Shown here: piece by piece, positions 32,312-44,779 of the stretch
Numbering within the stretch: the stretch's first letter is position 1
Layout of the letters: every line of letters starts with the position of its first letter
DNA from: Diadophis punctatus similis
Taxonomy: Eukaryota > Chordata > Lepidosauria > Squamata > Dipsadidae
Length of the DNA: 64,000 bases
Reading direction: 5' to 3'
Assembly: GCA_023053685.1 (NCBI GenBank)
Contig: JALIGW010000002.1
Span: 45,071,278 to 45,135,277 of the forward strand
The notes under the pieces: model-generated
What the model was told of the DNA's origin: nothing
Seen by the model: the letters and a program-made list of their open reading frames with translations, nothing else
Databases searched by the model: none
Made by a program: the position numbers and the translations under genes

Positions 32312-32333
32312 GATAGAATAGAATAGAATAGAA
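32312..32333 (+). repeat. Short (GAATA)n tail
   Basis: About four pentanucleotide units at the 3' end of the minus-strand LINE fragment. Confidence 0.85.
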
Positions 32334-32912
32334 TTCTTTATTGGTCAAGTGTGATTGGACACACAAGGAATTTGTCTTTGGTGCATATGCTCTCAGTGTA
32401 CATAAAAGAAAAGATACATTTGTCAAGAATCATGAGATACAACACTTAATGATTGTCATAGGGTACAAATAAGCAATCAGGAAACAATCAATATTAATAT
32501 AAATCGTAAGGATAAAAGCAACAAGTTACAGTCATACAGTCATAAGTGGGAGGAGATGGGTGATAGGAACGATGAGAAGACTAATAGTAATAGTAATGCA
32601 GCCTTAGTGAATAGTTTGACAGTGGTGAGGGAATTATTTGATGGCGTTCGGGAAAAAACTGTTCCTGTGTCTAGTTGTCTTGGTTTGCAGTGCTCTATAG
32701 CATCATTTTCAGGGTAGGAGTTGAAACAATTTATGTCCAGGATGTGAGGGGTCAGTAAATATTTTCACGGCCCTCTTTTTGACTCGTGCAGTGTACAAGT
32801 CCTCAATGGAAGGCAGGTTGGCAGTAATCCTTTTTTCTGCAGGTCTGATTATCCTCTGAAGTCTGTGTCTGTCTTGTTGGGTTGCAGAACCGAACCAGAG
32901 AGAGAAGTAGAT
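32334..32912 (-). pseudogene. L3/CR1-group LINE 3' end with ORF2 C-terminus
   Basis: On the minus strand from about 32912 the end of a LINE ORF2 is readable: SLFGSATQQDRHRLQRIIR, then IEDLYTARVKKRA and FFPNAIK, interrupted by a stop and small indels. The 3' untranslated part repeats 27486-27756. It is 5' truncated at the C-terminal domain, so no RT or endonuclease is left. Confidence 0.85.
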
Positions 32913-34070
32913 TAAATGGCTCTATTAAAATTGGGAGATAAGGAATTTTGTTTGAGATTTAGAACAATGCCAGAGGATTCTAGTGAAGATAGAGAAAAGA
33001 TGATTGAAATCTGAGTAATTTGGTCTAATTAAGAAGCCATCATTAGACTCCACCATACTGGAAAATTCCAACCTTCTCTTTCTAGGCTGATGTTTCAGCC
33101 TCAAGAATTGATCCTTCAGCATGTTGGTCATGGTAGTCCATCTTGAACTTTTTCCATATGAACTAATTGACCAAATGACCAGTAGATGATGGTGCTTTCA
33201 AATGTGACATCACTAACATTCTGTTTACTATAGCTGCTTATAAAGATGCCAGCATTTAATGGCATGCACATATATGGATCGAGGCTAAAGGATGCCAATA
33301 ATGTCATATTCCTTGTTCTCAGGAGTTGGTTCTATTTATGACACTGTTTGTCATCTTAAAAATCAGGATTAATAGCTTGCTGGGCTTTCAGACCTTGTTG
33401 GGGGATAAAGATAAATTGTTTCAGATTAATGGCACCTCATCCAAATCAAATAGTGGTCTTTTACCAAATGTACAAAAACAAAACTGTGTTCTTGAAAATA
33501 ACAAGAAGGTTGTTCTCACAAGCAATCTGGAAGTTTACCAGACTATGAATGAATTATGATTGATACTTTAAAACTTGGCAAGCTAAGGACAAACTGGGAA
33601 TGCAGAGTGTGAGAGAAAATGGCATTCTATAGATCTACATTTAAATCACAAATTAAACATTTTGCTCAGAAATGGATCCTTAAAAAGGCTAACATGTAGA
33701 GTTCATTTTGTTCATTTGAACAGATTCATTTTTAATCTGTTCAACAGATTATCCTTTATATTGTTCTCAATATTACCTTTTCTCTATTTCAAATACAAAG
33801 CATTGGCAAATTTCCGTGCTATGTTAAACAGTCTTTAAAAAGAAATACAAAACTATATTTTTCAAAATAAGTAATCACTGCACACATGGCTAATCACTGC
33901 TGTTAATTACTTTGGATATTATATTAAAAATAATTTTCACAATGTCTATTTCAAACGTTACACTTAAACTTGGAAATCAGAAATAGAGAAAAATATAAAA
34001 TTCTCAATTCATTCAAAATTTACTCCATTAATATGGGTAAAAATTTTGCAATCTAGAGATGGGATTCAAT
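32913..34070. other. Unique AT-rich spacer
   Basis: No gene or clear repeat seen. Confidence 0.4.
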
Positions 34071-34408
34071 CAGGGATGGGTTCCTCCCAGTTTGGATGAG
34101 ATCGCCCGAACCGGTAGCGACCCACTGGTGATGTCACTGTCGGTGCTGGTCCGTGTGCGCCGCCATCTTTTTTTCAGGTTTTTTTGCAAATGTTTCTCCT
34201 TCCGCTGCTTGAAAAGAGCCCTCCCGCTGCCTGCAGGTTAGTACTGACCTTTATTTCTTCACCCGAAGCACAACTGATGAGCTCCTCAGCTGTGTTTCAG
34301 GCTGATTCCTGCTTCTGAGCATGCACGGAAGTCAAATTGCACAAGGGTACATGCGCGCAAAATGTCACGATGCGAACCGATAGCGAAGGTAAGTGGAACC
34401 CACCCCTG
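34071..34408 (-). mobile_element. hAT MITE, copy 5
   Basis: CAGGGATGGGTTCC...GGAACCCACCCCTG with perfect 8-bp duplication gattcaat (34063-34070, 34409-34416). Inverted relative to copy 1. On the minus strand it has AAAGATGGCGGCGCAC. Confidence 0.92.
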
Positions 34409-34416
34409 GATTCAAT

Positions 34417-36466
34417 GGTAGTTGAAACATGACTTACAAGAGTTGTGTCACATCTTGCAGGTGTTTTGTGTTTAAAGACTGATTATTAACTAGACATACA
34501 AATTCAAGTGTTCAAAGTAGGTTAAAAAGCCATTACTTTATACAAGCACCATTCATTGATTGGCTAAAACCACTGAAAATTACTAACCAGTCTTTTTATA
34601 CAAATAGATAGAATAAGATGATATTTTTTTCCTGCACTTCAGTTTGTAAAAGTGCTAGGTATTATTATTTTTAATAATGATGAAATTTGCAAAACCTTTT
34701 TAAAAACTTCTTTTTTAAAAAATTGAAACTTGCCAATAATCATGTTCTATCTTACAGTTCCTGTTACCAGCCATGGTTAACTTCCCATTCTTTTTATGAA
34801 AATTGTGCAAGCAATTTGAACTTTCTTAAATATATCCAAGATTGAAAATTGCTCCAGAAATGTAGCTTTTTGTATTCATTTAGTAGAATGTGGTCTACAT
34901 ACTTGGATAATTCCAGAGAGATTTACAGCTATGGTAACAGTTAAAAATGAACCTCTATGATTGCATGGCTTAGGGTTAGTTATCTGCTAGACAACAGGAG
35001 AAGCCATTTTTTGTTCTAGAAACCTTATTTATTTCAAAGTAAAGCTTCCATTCACAAATGATCTTTTAAGACTTTTCCCCAGCTTCATTTTTTAAAACTG
35101 AGCTATCGTTTTAGCTAGCGCCTAATATTTTCAAATCAATGCAAGTTAAGGAAATAATATTTATATAATATCCTAGAATATTATGAGACTTCAGTGTTTT
35201 CAGAATAGGCCAGCCATAAGACATCTTGTTGAAATCAAAAATAAAAATGACAGACGTCTCAAAAAGAATTCAGAATCTAATGATTGATCAGGGAATGGAT
35301 TTAGCTGCTAATATTAGGACCCAGTCTATGGAATTACGTTCAGTGGAATTTCACTTTTGACTTTTGTTTGCTATATTACTCTTCACAACTATACAGCTTA
35401 GGTTGCCACTGAAGCAATAAATTTGTGTCTGTAGCACTTGAATCATTTCAGATTGTAGACGAGGGCTTCCATCCATGAATACTCTTCCATAGCTTTATCC
35501 AGAGATAAAGCCTTAAACCATCATATGTTCAAACAGAAAGCATAGGAGTTTAGACTTTCCTGGAAAGGTCATGGATTGGGAGGGGGGCAGGTTGAAATGC
35601 ATCCCCACTAATATCATGAAATATACAAATCAGATGCAAACTTGCAACTTAAGTGAGAATTAATCTATATATTATCCAGATTTCCAGAGCACAGCTATCT
35701 GTAATATTTGCTGTCACTGCTGATGAGAGGTTGATTCAGCTTGATCAGCTGTTAGAAAAAAAGCTTAGCATCAAATTGCTTGATCTCTATAAGCCTTTAT
35801 ACTCACCAGTTTCTGCTTTCACTGCATTTTAGCCAAGGAATAGCAGCTCCATCAGCATACAGAGATAGATGAAGAGTATTGGATCTTACCAAACATTTAT
35901 GATATTTCAATACATCTGATTTAATGAAAATTAAAAATAGCAGTTTTGTTGCCGCTAGAGAAAAGCTGCACTTCGCTGCAAATTCAATTTCTGTTCTAAT
36001 ATTTCAAGGCATCTGTGGATTCCGTAGAACTAATGACCCAGGGTTTGTTCAGTCTGCACTCACCCAGGTAATTACCACTTTATCATTGCCAGAACTTAAC
36101 CTAGCCCTATTAGACAAAAAGGACTTTGGAAATACTCCAGCAGAGACCCTGAACGAAATGTTCTCCTGCCTTCCCTCCCCTAAATAGCAAGGGCAAATGT
36201 GAGGATGACTGAAGAACAAGTAAATTGATTTATATTTCAATTTCTTTGAATGCACGCAGACATAAAATAAAATATGAATAGAGGACAACTGTTTGAAAAA
36301 CATCTCAGTCATTTCTGAAAAGCTATTAGGAAAACAAATGGGTTCAAAATATATTTTCATTGTATATGAATATTATTTTACTATAATACTGTTTCAGAAT
36401 GGAATATGGTAAGGGCAAAAAGGACAAAACCAAACCCAGTAGTGAATATAGCTGCTGTTTGCTTTC

Positions 36467-36517
<51 letters not shown>

Positions 36518-37166
36518 ATATTGTATCGGGAGGCTTCAAAGATGGGCAAATGATGAAATATGTATGATGATGATGTCATCACACAAGTGATACAGTAGTA
36601 TGCAAGTAAATATTTAAAACCAGCTCTATCAAATCTATTGATGCTGTTGCACTGCACTGCACTGCTAACCACAGAACAGCTGATTGGCAGTAGGCATTGT
36701 GGCTCTGCTCTGCTATCAACCAGCTCACAAAATTGCAGAAAATTTAGCAATTGACTATCATGAACTAGTACAAGCTAGCTCCAGTACCCATTGTTTATAT
36801 ACTGTCATTAGAATCACATTATTCACATTATTTTCTTCCATGTCTTTCTCTTTATGTTTTCCTAACCTGCCTGAAACTATACTATTTTTCATACTTTCCC
36901 CCTGAACTTCCTAGCCTGAAAGACTGAGTACATTCTTATATGAAGCTACTCAGAATGAATAACAAATGAACACAGCAAGATTTTCTTCTATGCATAAAAT
37001 TAAATTACACAACTAAAACTGTATTCTCCATTTTAAAAGAAAAGTTAAATGCTCAAGAAAGTATTTTTTCTTAGTCTTAGAACAAGTTTAAAAATGATTT
37101 TCAAGGGCTGTAGTTATTATTTTTATAGGGCTGACAGCCATAAAACGAACGAGGTGCTTCATATAT
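34417..37166. other. Unique AT-rich spacer with (TCTG)n
   Basis: No gene supported over 2.7 kb. An 87-codon frame near 35924 has no family match. The only repeat noted is the tetranucleotide array at 36467. Confidence 0.4.
36467..36517 (+). repeat. (TCTG)n microsatellite
   Basis: About 12 perfect units. Confidence 0.97.
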
Positions 37167-37174
37167 GTAGGTAG

Positions 37175-37517
37175 CAGGGGTGGGTTCCTCCCGGTTCGGA
37201 CCGGTTTGCCCAAACTGGTAATGACCTGCTGATGACATCACAATGACATTACCGAACCGGATCGGTCGGTGCCGGTCCTTGGACACCGCCATCTTTTTTT
37301 TTGAATTTTTTTTTTGAATTTTTAAAAAAAATCCTTCTGAACATGCGCAGAAGCTGAGTTCCAGCACTGTGCATGCGGTCGCCATCTTTTTTTGGCTTTG
37401 TTTTTTTTTGTTACTGCGCATGTGTGCGCACACAAAGCGCATGTACGCCCATGAGGCACGCCTACGCGGTGCGGGAGGGAGCGAACCAGCAGCGAGGTAA
37501 GTTTGAACCCACCCCTG
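37175..37517 (-). mobile_element. hAT MITE, copy 6
   Basis: CAGGGGTGGGTTCC...TTGAACCCACCCCTG with perfect 8-bp duplication gtaggtag (37167-37174, 37518-37525). Inverted relative to copy 1. On the minus strand AAAAAAGATGGCGGTGTCC and CTGCGCATGTTCAG-type sites. Confidence 0.93.
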
Positions 37518-37525
37518 GTAGGTAG

Positions 37526-38559
37526 GACTAAGAAGCTTTAACCGAGATATCCTGGAGCTTACACTACAGTTTTCATGATTTTCCCACTTCAAAATGGCAA
37601 CCATTGGAAATGCTGATTTTGAAGACAAAGAGTACAATGGGGAATCATATATTCAATCCCTGGAATATGGTTGAGCCTGGAAAAGACAAGGAGATCTGGG
37701 CTGTTTGTATAGTTTTGATCTGATCTATTAGTCATTAAATAAATGAATCAAACTGTAAGGTAAGAAAAAGCCCCAGTGTTTTAGTTGATCTTCTTTTAGA
37801 GTGCTAAATGTATCTTCTTATCAGACAACTGGTACAACTCTATCGCTAGTGTGTTAAGGTTTCTGACCCATACATCTATGTATCTTCTGGAATAATAATT
37901 TTGAATGATTTTTGTTTAAATTCCCGTTCTGCAAAATGAATTGCATATTTAGGCCCTTGTGTTTTCTTATTAATTAGACAGACGTTACTTATCATTTATC
38001 TATTTGCATTTGTCTGATGATATTTTATATCACTAAGCATCTGAATGCTCAATAGATGTTTTAAAAATGTGCAAATTCTTTATGTATGTTACATACATCT
38101 TGTGTATGTAACAAATTCGGGCCATAGGACACAATCTTTGCTTGATGTTTTAATTTGTACTTGAAGATGTTAAATAGGATTTTCTCCTTAATGAGATACT
38201 ATTAGGCATTTGTCCAAATGGTACAGATCTCCATACCTGTATGATTTCTCCGAACCTCTATATTTGAGCAGCTATATATTCATGTTGAACTAATGTTGGA
38301 TTTCAGTGAAATTTTCTTGGTTGAGAGAGGCCATAGGCATTTCTTTGATTTCTTTGATTAACTTCTGGTGACTACAAAGACTGTCTGTGAAGATCTTGAC
38401 AACAATAGGGAAGTGGTATGACACTGATGTTTTCCAATGTATCCTTTTGGACTTCCCAGTCAATCCTAGAACTGGACTTTCATGGTGGTCATTTAACTAC
38501 TAACTGGGTCTGATTCTACTTAATATTTTTTTTGAGAATACCCAAGTTGGCCAGATGCT
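37526..38559. other. Unique AT-rich spacer
   Basis: No gene seen. The end may already belong to the Penelope-like fragment. Confidence 0.35.
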
Positions 38560-38910
38560 GCTTTCTGCTCTTCCATGACCCAAAACAAGGACAAAACAAT
38601 ATTAGAGCATTTTAATCTTCCAGGACACTCCATTACAGATCTCCAAGTAGCTGTTTTGGAACAAAGAAAGGTCAACATTATAACTGAGCTTCAAAAGGTT
38701 TCAGGGCATCTCAGAAGGTCTCAATAAATATATTACAATTGCAAATTGAGAAGGTACTTGCAATCTGACTCACATGCATTTGCATAACCAGCCTGTCTTC
38801 CCTTCCCTTTTATCTTTCCATTCCATCCCAATTTAAATCCTTCATAAGTCTGACTACGCTATGCATCTGATAAAGTCTGCTGTAGGTCACAAAGGCCTTT
38901 TAATTTTTGT
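38560..38910 (+). pseudogene. Probable Penelope-like element C-terminal remnant
   Basis: A frame near 38580-38700 reads EHFNLPGHSITDLQVAVLEQ, which resembles the end of the GIY-YIG endonuclease region of Penelope/Neptune elements. The downstream TGCATCTGATAAAGTCTGC and GGTCACAAAGGCCTTTT look like a Penelope-type 3' end. Upstream frames contain stops. Family assignment is from memory of motif shape. Confidence 0.5.
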
Positions 38911-39190
38911 TAAATTGGAAAATTGCTATCAGAGTTTTGATTTTTGGCCTACCATAGACTAACATTGCTTCTCCCCTATATTCTCTCCTATAAATTTTAA
39001 ATCCTAGAGTAGACCCAATTATGGGATCTACGATTCAATTGAAATTGTAATTTTGAAACTGCTTGATCCAGCACTGCTCTTGGGATGCCAAAACAATTGC
39101 GAATAGCTAGGACTATTTTGGATAGCCATTTCCTGAAGCAGATCTAGTCAGAGTGATCCCTGTCATTCAATCATGTGTATGTGTATGTGT

Positions 39191-39500
39191 CAGGGGTGAA
39201 ATGCTCCTGGTTTGCTCTTGCCTGTCGGTCGTGGCAGAGCCAATGGAGCCGATGGTGGTCGCGGCGCGGGGCTTCCCCCGCCCGCTTCCCCCGCCCGCCT
39301 GGACACCGCCATTTGAGTTCTTTTGCCCTCTGCGCATGCAGAATGCTTTGCACATGCGCAGAGGGCAAAAGAACTCAAATGGTGACGTCCAGGCGGGCGG
39401 GGAAAGCAGGCGGGGGAAGCCCTGTGCCGCAACCGCCACCGGCTCCTTTGGCTCTGCGACAACCAACAGGCAAGAGCGAACTGGGAGCATTTCACCCCTG
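39191..39500. mobile_element. hAT MITE, copy 7: long hairpin
   Basis: CAGGGGTGAAATGC...GCATTTCACCCCTG with perfect 8-bp duplication gtatgtgt (39183-39190, 39501-39508). The whole 310-bp element is an imperfect palindrome: the outer arms, the CCGCCCGC-rich blocks and CTCTGCGCATG/CATGCGCAGAG centre all pair. It inserted into a TG-rich microsatellite. Frames on both strands give similar peptides because of the palindrome. Confidence 0.93.
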
Positions 39501-39537
39501 GTATGTGTGTGTGTGTATGTGTGTGTGTATGTGACAC

Positions 39538-39592
<55 letters not shown>
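39501..39592 (+). repeat. (GT)n then (CA)n microsatellite
   Basis: TG-rich repeat to about 39532 followed by (CA)n to 39591, an inverted dinucleotide pair that can itself fold. Confidence 0.95.
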
Positions 39593-39593
<1 letters not shown>

Positions 39594-40318
39594 TAAATTT
39601 AAAGAAAGAGAAGGGAATAGAAAAAGAATAAGGAAAAAGAGAGAAAAAAGAAAAAAGAAAAGAATATAATAAAGGAATAAAAAAGAAATATAAAAATTAT
39701 TTTCAACCTTCATAACAAATATGAACAAATTTAGTTACTTTTCATCCTCTCTAAAGAGGATGAAAGTTACAATTATCTTTTCATTCCGTATCCCATCCCT
39801 AATTTCTGATTCCATTCTTCAAAAATCTCCTGCAATATTTCCTTTGTTATAATATTGTGCATTTAGAGGTTTATATTTTTTCCTCTATCTAAAATCTTTA
39901 ATCCCCTCTAGTGTCAGATTTTAAACCATGAAATTGCTTATCCTGTCAATTCCATAAACCAAATTCATAAACAAAACCAAATATATTTCTCACAAGAAGT
40001 TATTTGTTCTTTAAAATTAATTCCAAAATCTTATAATAAAAATGTTATATTCCAAATTTACCTGGACCCATTGTATATTTAGAACTTTCTAACATCAACT
40101 TATTTATTTTTTGTTGTTTATTTCTTATTATAATTAATTTTTCTTTTGTTCAGAGTTGAAGATAACCTCTGAACCAGACTTTTCAAACTTGTAGCTCTGA
40201 AGATCTCTAACAGCTTTTAAATGGTTAATAAGCAATTCCAAAAATGATTGAAGTGTGAAGTTTGTGAACCTAATGTTCTTTAACAGGCTCTGCTACAATT
40301 ACAAGCAATCCCTTCAAT
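39593..40318. other. AT-rich spacer
   Basis: A/G-rich stretch 39595-39690, then unique sequence. No gene. Confidence 0.4.
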
Positions 40319-40510
40319 CAGGGGTGAAATTCAGCAGGTTCTGGAGAACCGGTAGCGGACATTTTGAGTAGTTCGGAGAACAGGCAAATACCACCTCTGG
40401 CTGGCCCCAGAGTGGGGAGGGAATGGAGATTTTGCAGTATCCTTCCTCTGCCACGCCCACCAAGCCACGCCCACAGAACCGGTAGGGAAATTTTTTGAAT
40501 TTCACCCCTG
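40319..40510 (+). mobile_element. hAT MITE, copy 8 (GTGAAAT subfamily, short)
   Basis: CAGGGGTGAAATTC...GAATTTCACCCCTG, perfect terminal complementarity. It is a deleted relative of the 30379 copy. No clean 8-bp duplication is visible. Confidence 0.85.
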
Positions 40511-41306
40511 CTTCATCTCCTAATGCTCAGACCCACAGAAAACTGCAGTCCTGGAGTCTCCTCAGAAAGAGCAGCTGTCTGGAGCACATGCGAGTGATCT
40601 CCTGCCCTCTCCTTATCCATAGAGGTTCCAAGGAACCAGTCTACTCATCTGTTGCTTAGTCTTTCTCAGAGTTGTCTTCAGTTCTCCATATCTCCCCTGG
40701 AATTCCATGGTGATCCATGTCTCATTTCTCCCTACTTAGACTAGTAATATAATGTATTTTATACAATTTGCCCTTAAGGCTAAAACCAGCAACTGATACA
40801 TAATGCTACAGGTTTTTTTGGGGGGGGGCTAGTATACTGTATTAACTAGTTTGTTTTCAAGTGCATAGGCTTCCAGTTTCTTTCTAGGCACAATTCACAC
40901 TGCTAGGTTTTGCCTATAAAGCCATGATTTTTAGTTTGGAGCCCCAAACACCTGCCTTCTTTTAGAGTTAGCCTCCTATTTGGAAGCTCTCTTGTGGGTT
41001 CCAATACCAAAATAGGCTATATTGATAAATGTCTGAACTGTGAGACTCAAGGTAGCCCAGCCATCTATAACTACCCTCTCTCAGGAATATCATACCTAAG
41101 AAATTTGACACACAGGTTATCTACTTTTCTAAAAAGAAACAAGTGGGACTGATGAGATTTAAAAGGGGTCAGAGGAAGGTGAATATTTTTTTTCAGGTTT
41201 TGCTGTTTGTCAGAGGGTAAGAGCTTTTTTGTTGTTCATAGAGCTAAAGATTCCAGAGAGAAGGATGTGTAGCTGACTAACAGGTTGATGGTGACAGTGA
41301 CCACAG
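40511..41306. other. Unique spacer
   Basis: No gene or clear repeat seen. Confidence 0.4.
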
Positions 41307-41728
41307 CAGAGGTGGGTTCCTGCCGGAGTTGCACGGTGCGCAGCTCCGGTAGGGAGCAGCAGATTGTGCAACCGCTCCGGAGCCCTCTCTGCCGGTCCAT
41401 TGCGTGTGTCGCCATTTTCCCCCAGTGATTTTGGGTCGATTTTGCTTCTGCGCATGCGTGGAAGCAAAATTGCGCTGAAATCTCATGAGGGGACGTGCAT
41501 GCGAGATTTCAGTGAGATTTCACTTCAACGCATGCGTGGAAGCGAAATCGCACCAAAATCACGCACGCACGCGTCCCCTCGTGAGATTTCAGCACGATTT
41601 TGCTTTCGCGCATTCGCAGAAGCAAAATCGCATGAGGGGGTGTGCGCGCGTAGTGAGCGCGCACGCCCCCGAAACTTGGAGATGCACGCGCAGCGCACCG
41701 GCACCAGTAAGACGGCAACCCGCCACTG
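41307..41728 (+). mobile_element. hAT MITE, copy 9 (CAGCTCCGG subfamily)
   Basis: CAGAGGTGGGTTCC...CAACCCGCCACTG with perfect 8-bp duplication gaccacag (41299-41306, 41729-41736). The interior repeats a unit with GCGCATGCGTGGAAGC, AAAATCGC and GAGATTTC in both orientations, giving repeated peptide-like frames that are not genes. Confidence 0.92.
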
Positions 41729-41736
41729 GACCACAG

Positions 41737-42046
41737 AGAGGGAAGGGGATTGTGTAAAGAGACAGCAGAGATTGAAAGGATCAGGTACATTCAAGACAGA
41801 ATGATGGAGAACTCTGTCTGTATTTTCCTCCCAATTTAAAGCCCAGCTAAGCCAAATCCTGCTTAATAACTAAAGGATTTTTCCGCTCACATTGGAAGAG
41901 AAAGTTTGTAAAAGAGCAATCGACTTAGCAAGGGCTACTTAGAAACAAAAAACTTAGGAAATAAAGAGTAAGAGAACAGCTTGGAAATACATAAGTGAGC
42001 AATGAGAGGTTTGGAGAAGCGATCAAGACCAAGACAGTTGAATAAA
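41737..42046. other. Unique spacer
   Basis: Nothing recognised. Confidence 0.4.
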
Positions 42047-42054
42047 ATCCACAG

Positions 42055-42574
42055 CAGTGGTGGGTTCCTACCAGTGCGGTCCACTCTATAGCACCGGTAG
42101 CGGCCCGCTGGTGACGTCACAGTACCGGTGCGGTTGGTTGCTAGTGCCTGGGCACCGCCATTTTTTAAATTGTTTTTTAATTTTTTTAATAAAATTCTGC
42201 GCATGCCCAGAAGCCGAGCTTCCGGCACTGCTCATGCGCTGCCTTCCTACCCAACAGTGAGTCCAAGCAGGGGAGGATGGCTGAGGGAGCGCGTGAGACG
42301 GTGAAAGAATGGGCGGCAGGAGCTATCTCCATTCCCCTCCCTTCAGCAGTCCGAGAAGCCACGAACGCGCAGTGATGATCCTAGGCATTTTCACATGTTC
42401 GAGGCTTCTCGCGCTGCTGAGGGGAGGGGGAATGGGCAGCAGGACCTATCTCAGTTCCCTTCCCTTCAGCAATCTGAGAAGCCATGCCCACCCGGTCACA
42501 TGGCTGGCAAGCCACACCCACAAAATAAGCCACGCCCACAGAGTGGTAGTAAAAAAATTAGGAACCCGTCCCTT
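42055..42574 (-). mobile_element. hAT MITE, copy 10
   Basis: CAGTGGTGGGTTCC...GGAACCCGTCCCTT with perfect 8-bp duplication atccacag (42047-42054, 42575-42582). It includes GGTGACGTCACAG (CRE-like) and, inside its right half, duplicated AGTCCGAGAAGCCA/AATCTGAGAAGCCA blocks. Confidence 0.9.
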
Positions 42575-42582
42575 ATCCACAG

Positions 42583-43682
42583 AGTAATAAAATCTAAACA
42601 CAATGTCTGGAATTAATTTAAGAAAACTTAGGAGCCCCTGCAAATAATAACTCCCACAACACTTGAATATTTAAGCACTTTAAAAAAAGTGTTTTTTCAA
42701 CCAGTGTATTACACAAGGGTTGTCACTATCCTAGAACCTAAGATAGGTCCCATCTTTGCTTGCTTTTTATCTTTATTTTCAGTTCTGCTGTTCACTGGGT
42801 TTTGCAGTAGCAGTTATGATATCTGATTGATTGTAAAACGTTTCAATAAAGAATTGATTCTGCTTTTTGAGGAGGTATGAATAGTTTTGCTGATGTAGTT
42901 TGCTACTTTAACTTATTGGCTTGCTCTTTATTTCTGCTTCTATTTGAGCTTAAAGAATGTTTAAATAATTCAGTAAATTAAATGAAGTGTGCTCCTGATC
43001 ATAAAAAGATGCAATTTGTTCATGTATTTTAATAAATACTTGGTATGTTATTTATTTATTTCTTAAATTTCTAGGCCACCCAATCACCAGGAATGTCAAA
43101 GTTTATTTTATCATTTTCCTGCTCCAATCACTAACAGAGGATTTACAAACCTACCATATATCAATGTGAATAAAGCAACCCCCCCAAAATTTGACCCGAT
43201 AAATGCTTAACAGTAGCATGAACAAAGAGATAGCAATGTGTTCCTATGCTGAAGAACCATAGACATTAATATGATCAATATTCATACACAGGAGAATATG
43301 TCTCAATTTATTTCCTACTCATTGCCCTATCGAAAGAACCAAATTTTAATTGCATTTCTGAATCCCAATAGTAGTGAAGTAAACCAGATTTTGGGACAGA
43401 GTGGGAAGGAGAGGATACTATTCCATAGAATTGGGAAACAAACTTGAATGTGGATGATGTTCTTGAAGAGGGAAAATCTGAAGGGAGCTCAATCTTTTCC
43501 ATCTAATTGGGCAATCAGAAACTATTGGGAGCAATTAACAAAAAGTTAATTTAGTCTATTCTCCATTGAGGAAAAATGTTTCAAGTAGATAATCCTAGAA
43601 AAGTTTGATAATAATCTACTCCATTGAACTGAGGTTCGAGTTAATACTATACTTTTTAATATTTATTGCAGTTTCACTATTG
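42583..43682. other. Unique AT-rich spacer
   Basis: No gene. A small LINE-tail-like scrap (TTATTTATTTATTTCTTAAA) lies at about 43050-43070. Confidence 0.4.
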
Positions 43683-43690
43683 ATTGTAAT

Positions 43691-44095
43691 CAGAGGTAGG
43701 TTCTAACTTACCTCGCTGCCGGTTCGCTTCCTCCCGTGCCACGTGGGCACGCCTTGTGCACATGCACAGTGCCAAAAAGGCCAAAAACAAGATGGCTACC
43801 GCATGCACAGTGCTGGAAACTCGGCTTCTGCACATGCTCAGAAGAAGAATTTTTTTAAAAAGCAAAAACAAGATGGCGACCGCATGCACAGTGCCGGAAA
43901 CTCAGCTTCTGCACATGCTCAGAAGGAAATTTTTTTAAAAAAAATTCAAAAAAATTAAATAATTTTTTTTAAAAAAGATGGCGGCGCCCATGGACCGGCA
44001 CCGACCGAACCGGTTCCGTGATGTCATTGTGACATCATCAGCGGGTCGCTACCAGTTCGGGCGAACTGGTCTGAACCTGGAGGAATCCACCTCTG
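43691..44095 (+). mobile_element. hAT MITE, copy 11
   Basis: CAGAGGTAGGTTC...GGAATCCACCTCTG with perfect 8-bp duplication attgtaat (43683-43690, 44096-44103). An internal ~85-bp unit (AACAAGATGGC to CTCAGAAG) is tandemly duplicated. AAAAAGATGGCGGCGCCC lies near 43973. Confidence 0.94.
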
Positions 44096-44289
44096 ATTGT
44101 AATGTTAGCCAATTAAGTACAATATAGGTAGTCCTTGTTCAGCAAATGTTTGAAGTTATGACAGCATTAAACAAATAGTACTTAAGCCTGATTTCCAAAG
44201 TTATGGCTGTGGTATAACCCCCTCCCCATGATCATGTAATCAAATTCAGGTTTGGCAGCCTGCTTGCACTTATGGTGGCAGGGGTGCTC

Positions 44290-44550
44290 CAGAGGTGGGT
44301 TCCTGCCTCTGATTGCCGGTGCGGTTAATCGCTGAGTTCGGCGCAGAGCCGAAGAAGCTGCTCCCGTTCGCGGAATGGGAGCTTTCCCCGGGCGCTTTCC
44401 CCGCCCGCATGGATGCCGCCAATTGCGTTCTTTTGCCCTCTGTGCATGCGGAACACTTTGGGCATCAGCGGAACGGGAGCAGCTTCTTCGGCTCTGCGCT
44501 GAACTCAGCGATTAACCGCACCGGCAATCAGAGGCAGGATCCCACTTCTG
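44290..44550. mobile_element. hAT MITE, copy 12: long hairpin
   Basis: CAGAGGTGGGTTCC...GGATCCCACTTCTG with perfect 8-bp duplication gggtgctc (44282-44289, 44551-44558). The arms from about 44300 to 44370 are the reverse complement of about 44470-44540 almost without mismatch, so transcripts would fold into a long stem. Confidence 0.93.
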
Positions 44551-44779
44551 GGGTGCTCCCTCCATTTCTCCAGCCCACTTTTTGACCTCCTGCACTTAAT
44601 GAAATGTTGTAAAGTGTTCATGCATTTTGCAGATGAGCATACTGGAGAAATAGAACAGAAAACAATACATAACATTTGATATTGTTTGAATATTTTTCTT
44701 AAAGGTTTAAAGATTGTATAGGTAGCAATAAAAAGGCAAAAGTAATGTCATTGTATAAAACCTGGCTTTTCCACTAGAA

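Noticed and set aside
35924..36187. Possible host exon ending in a GT donor-like site
   Set aside because: No family resemblance, no acceptor evidence and no neighbouring exons.
39153..39596. Matching frames on both strands
   Set aside because: A direct result of the palindromic MITE and flanking (GT)n/(CA)n; not genes.
41364..41804. Frames with repeated RFCFCACAEAKSH-like peptides, also near 50711 and 59763
   Set aside because: They come from repeated units inside hAT MITEs on several strands and frames, without conservation of any one frame.
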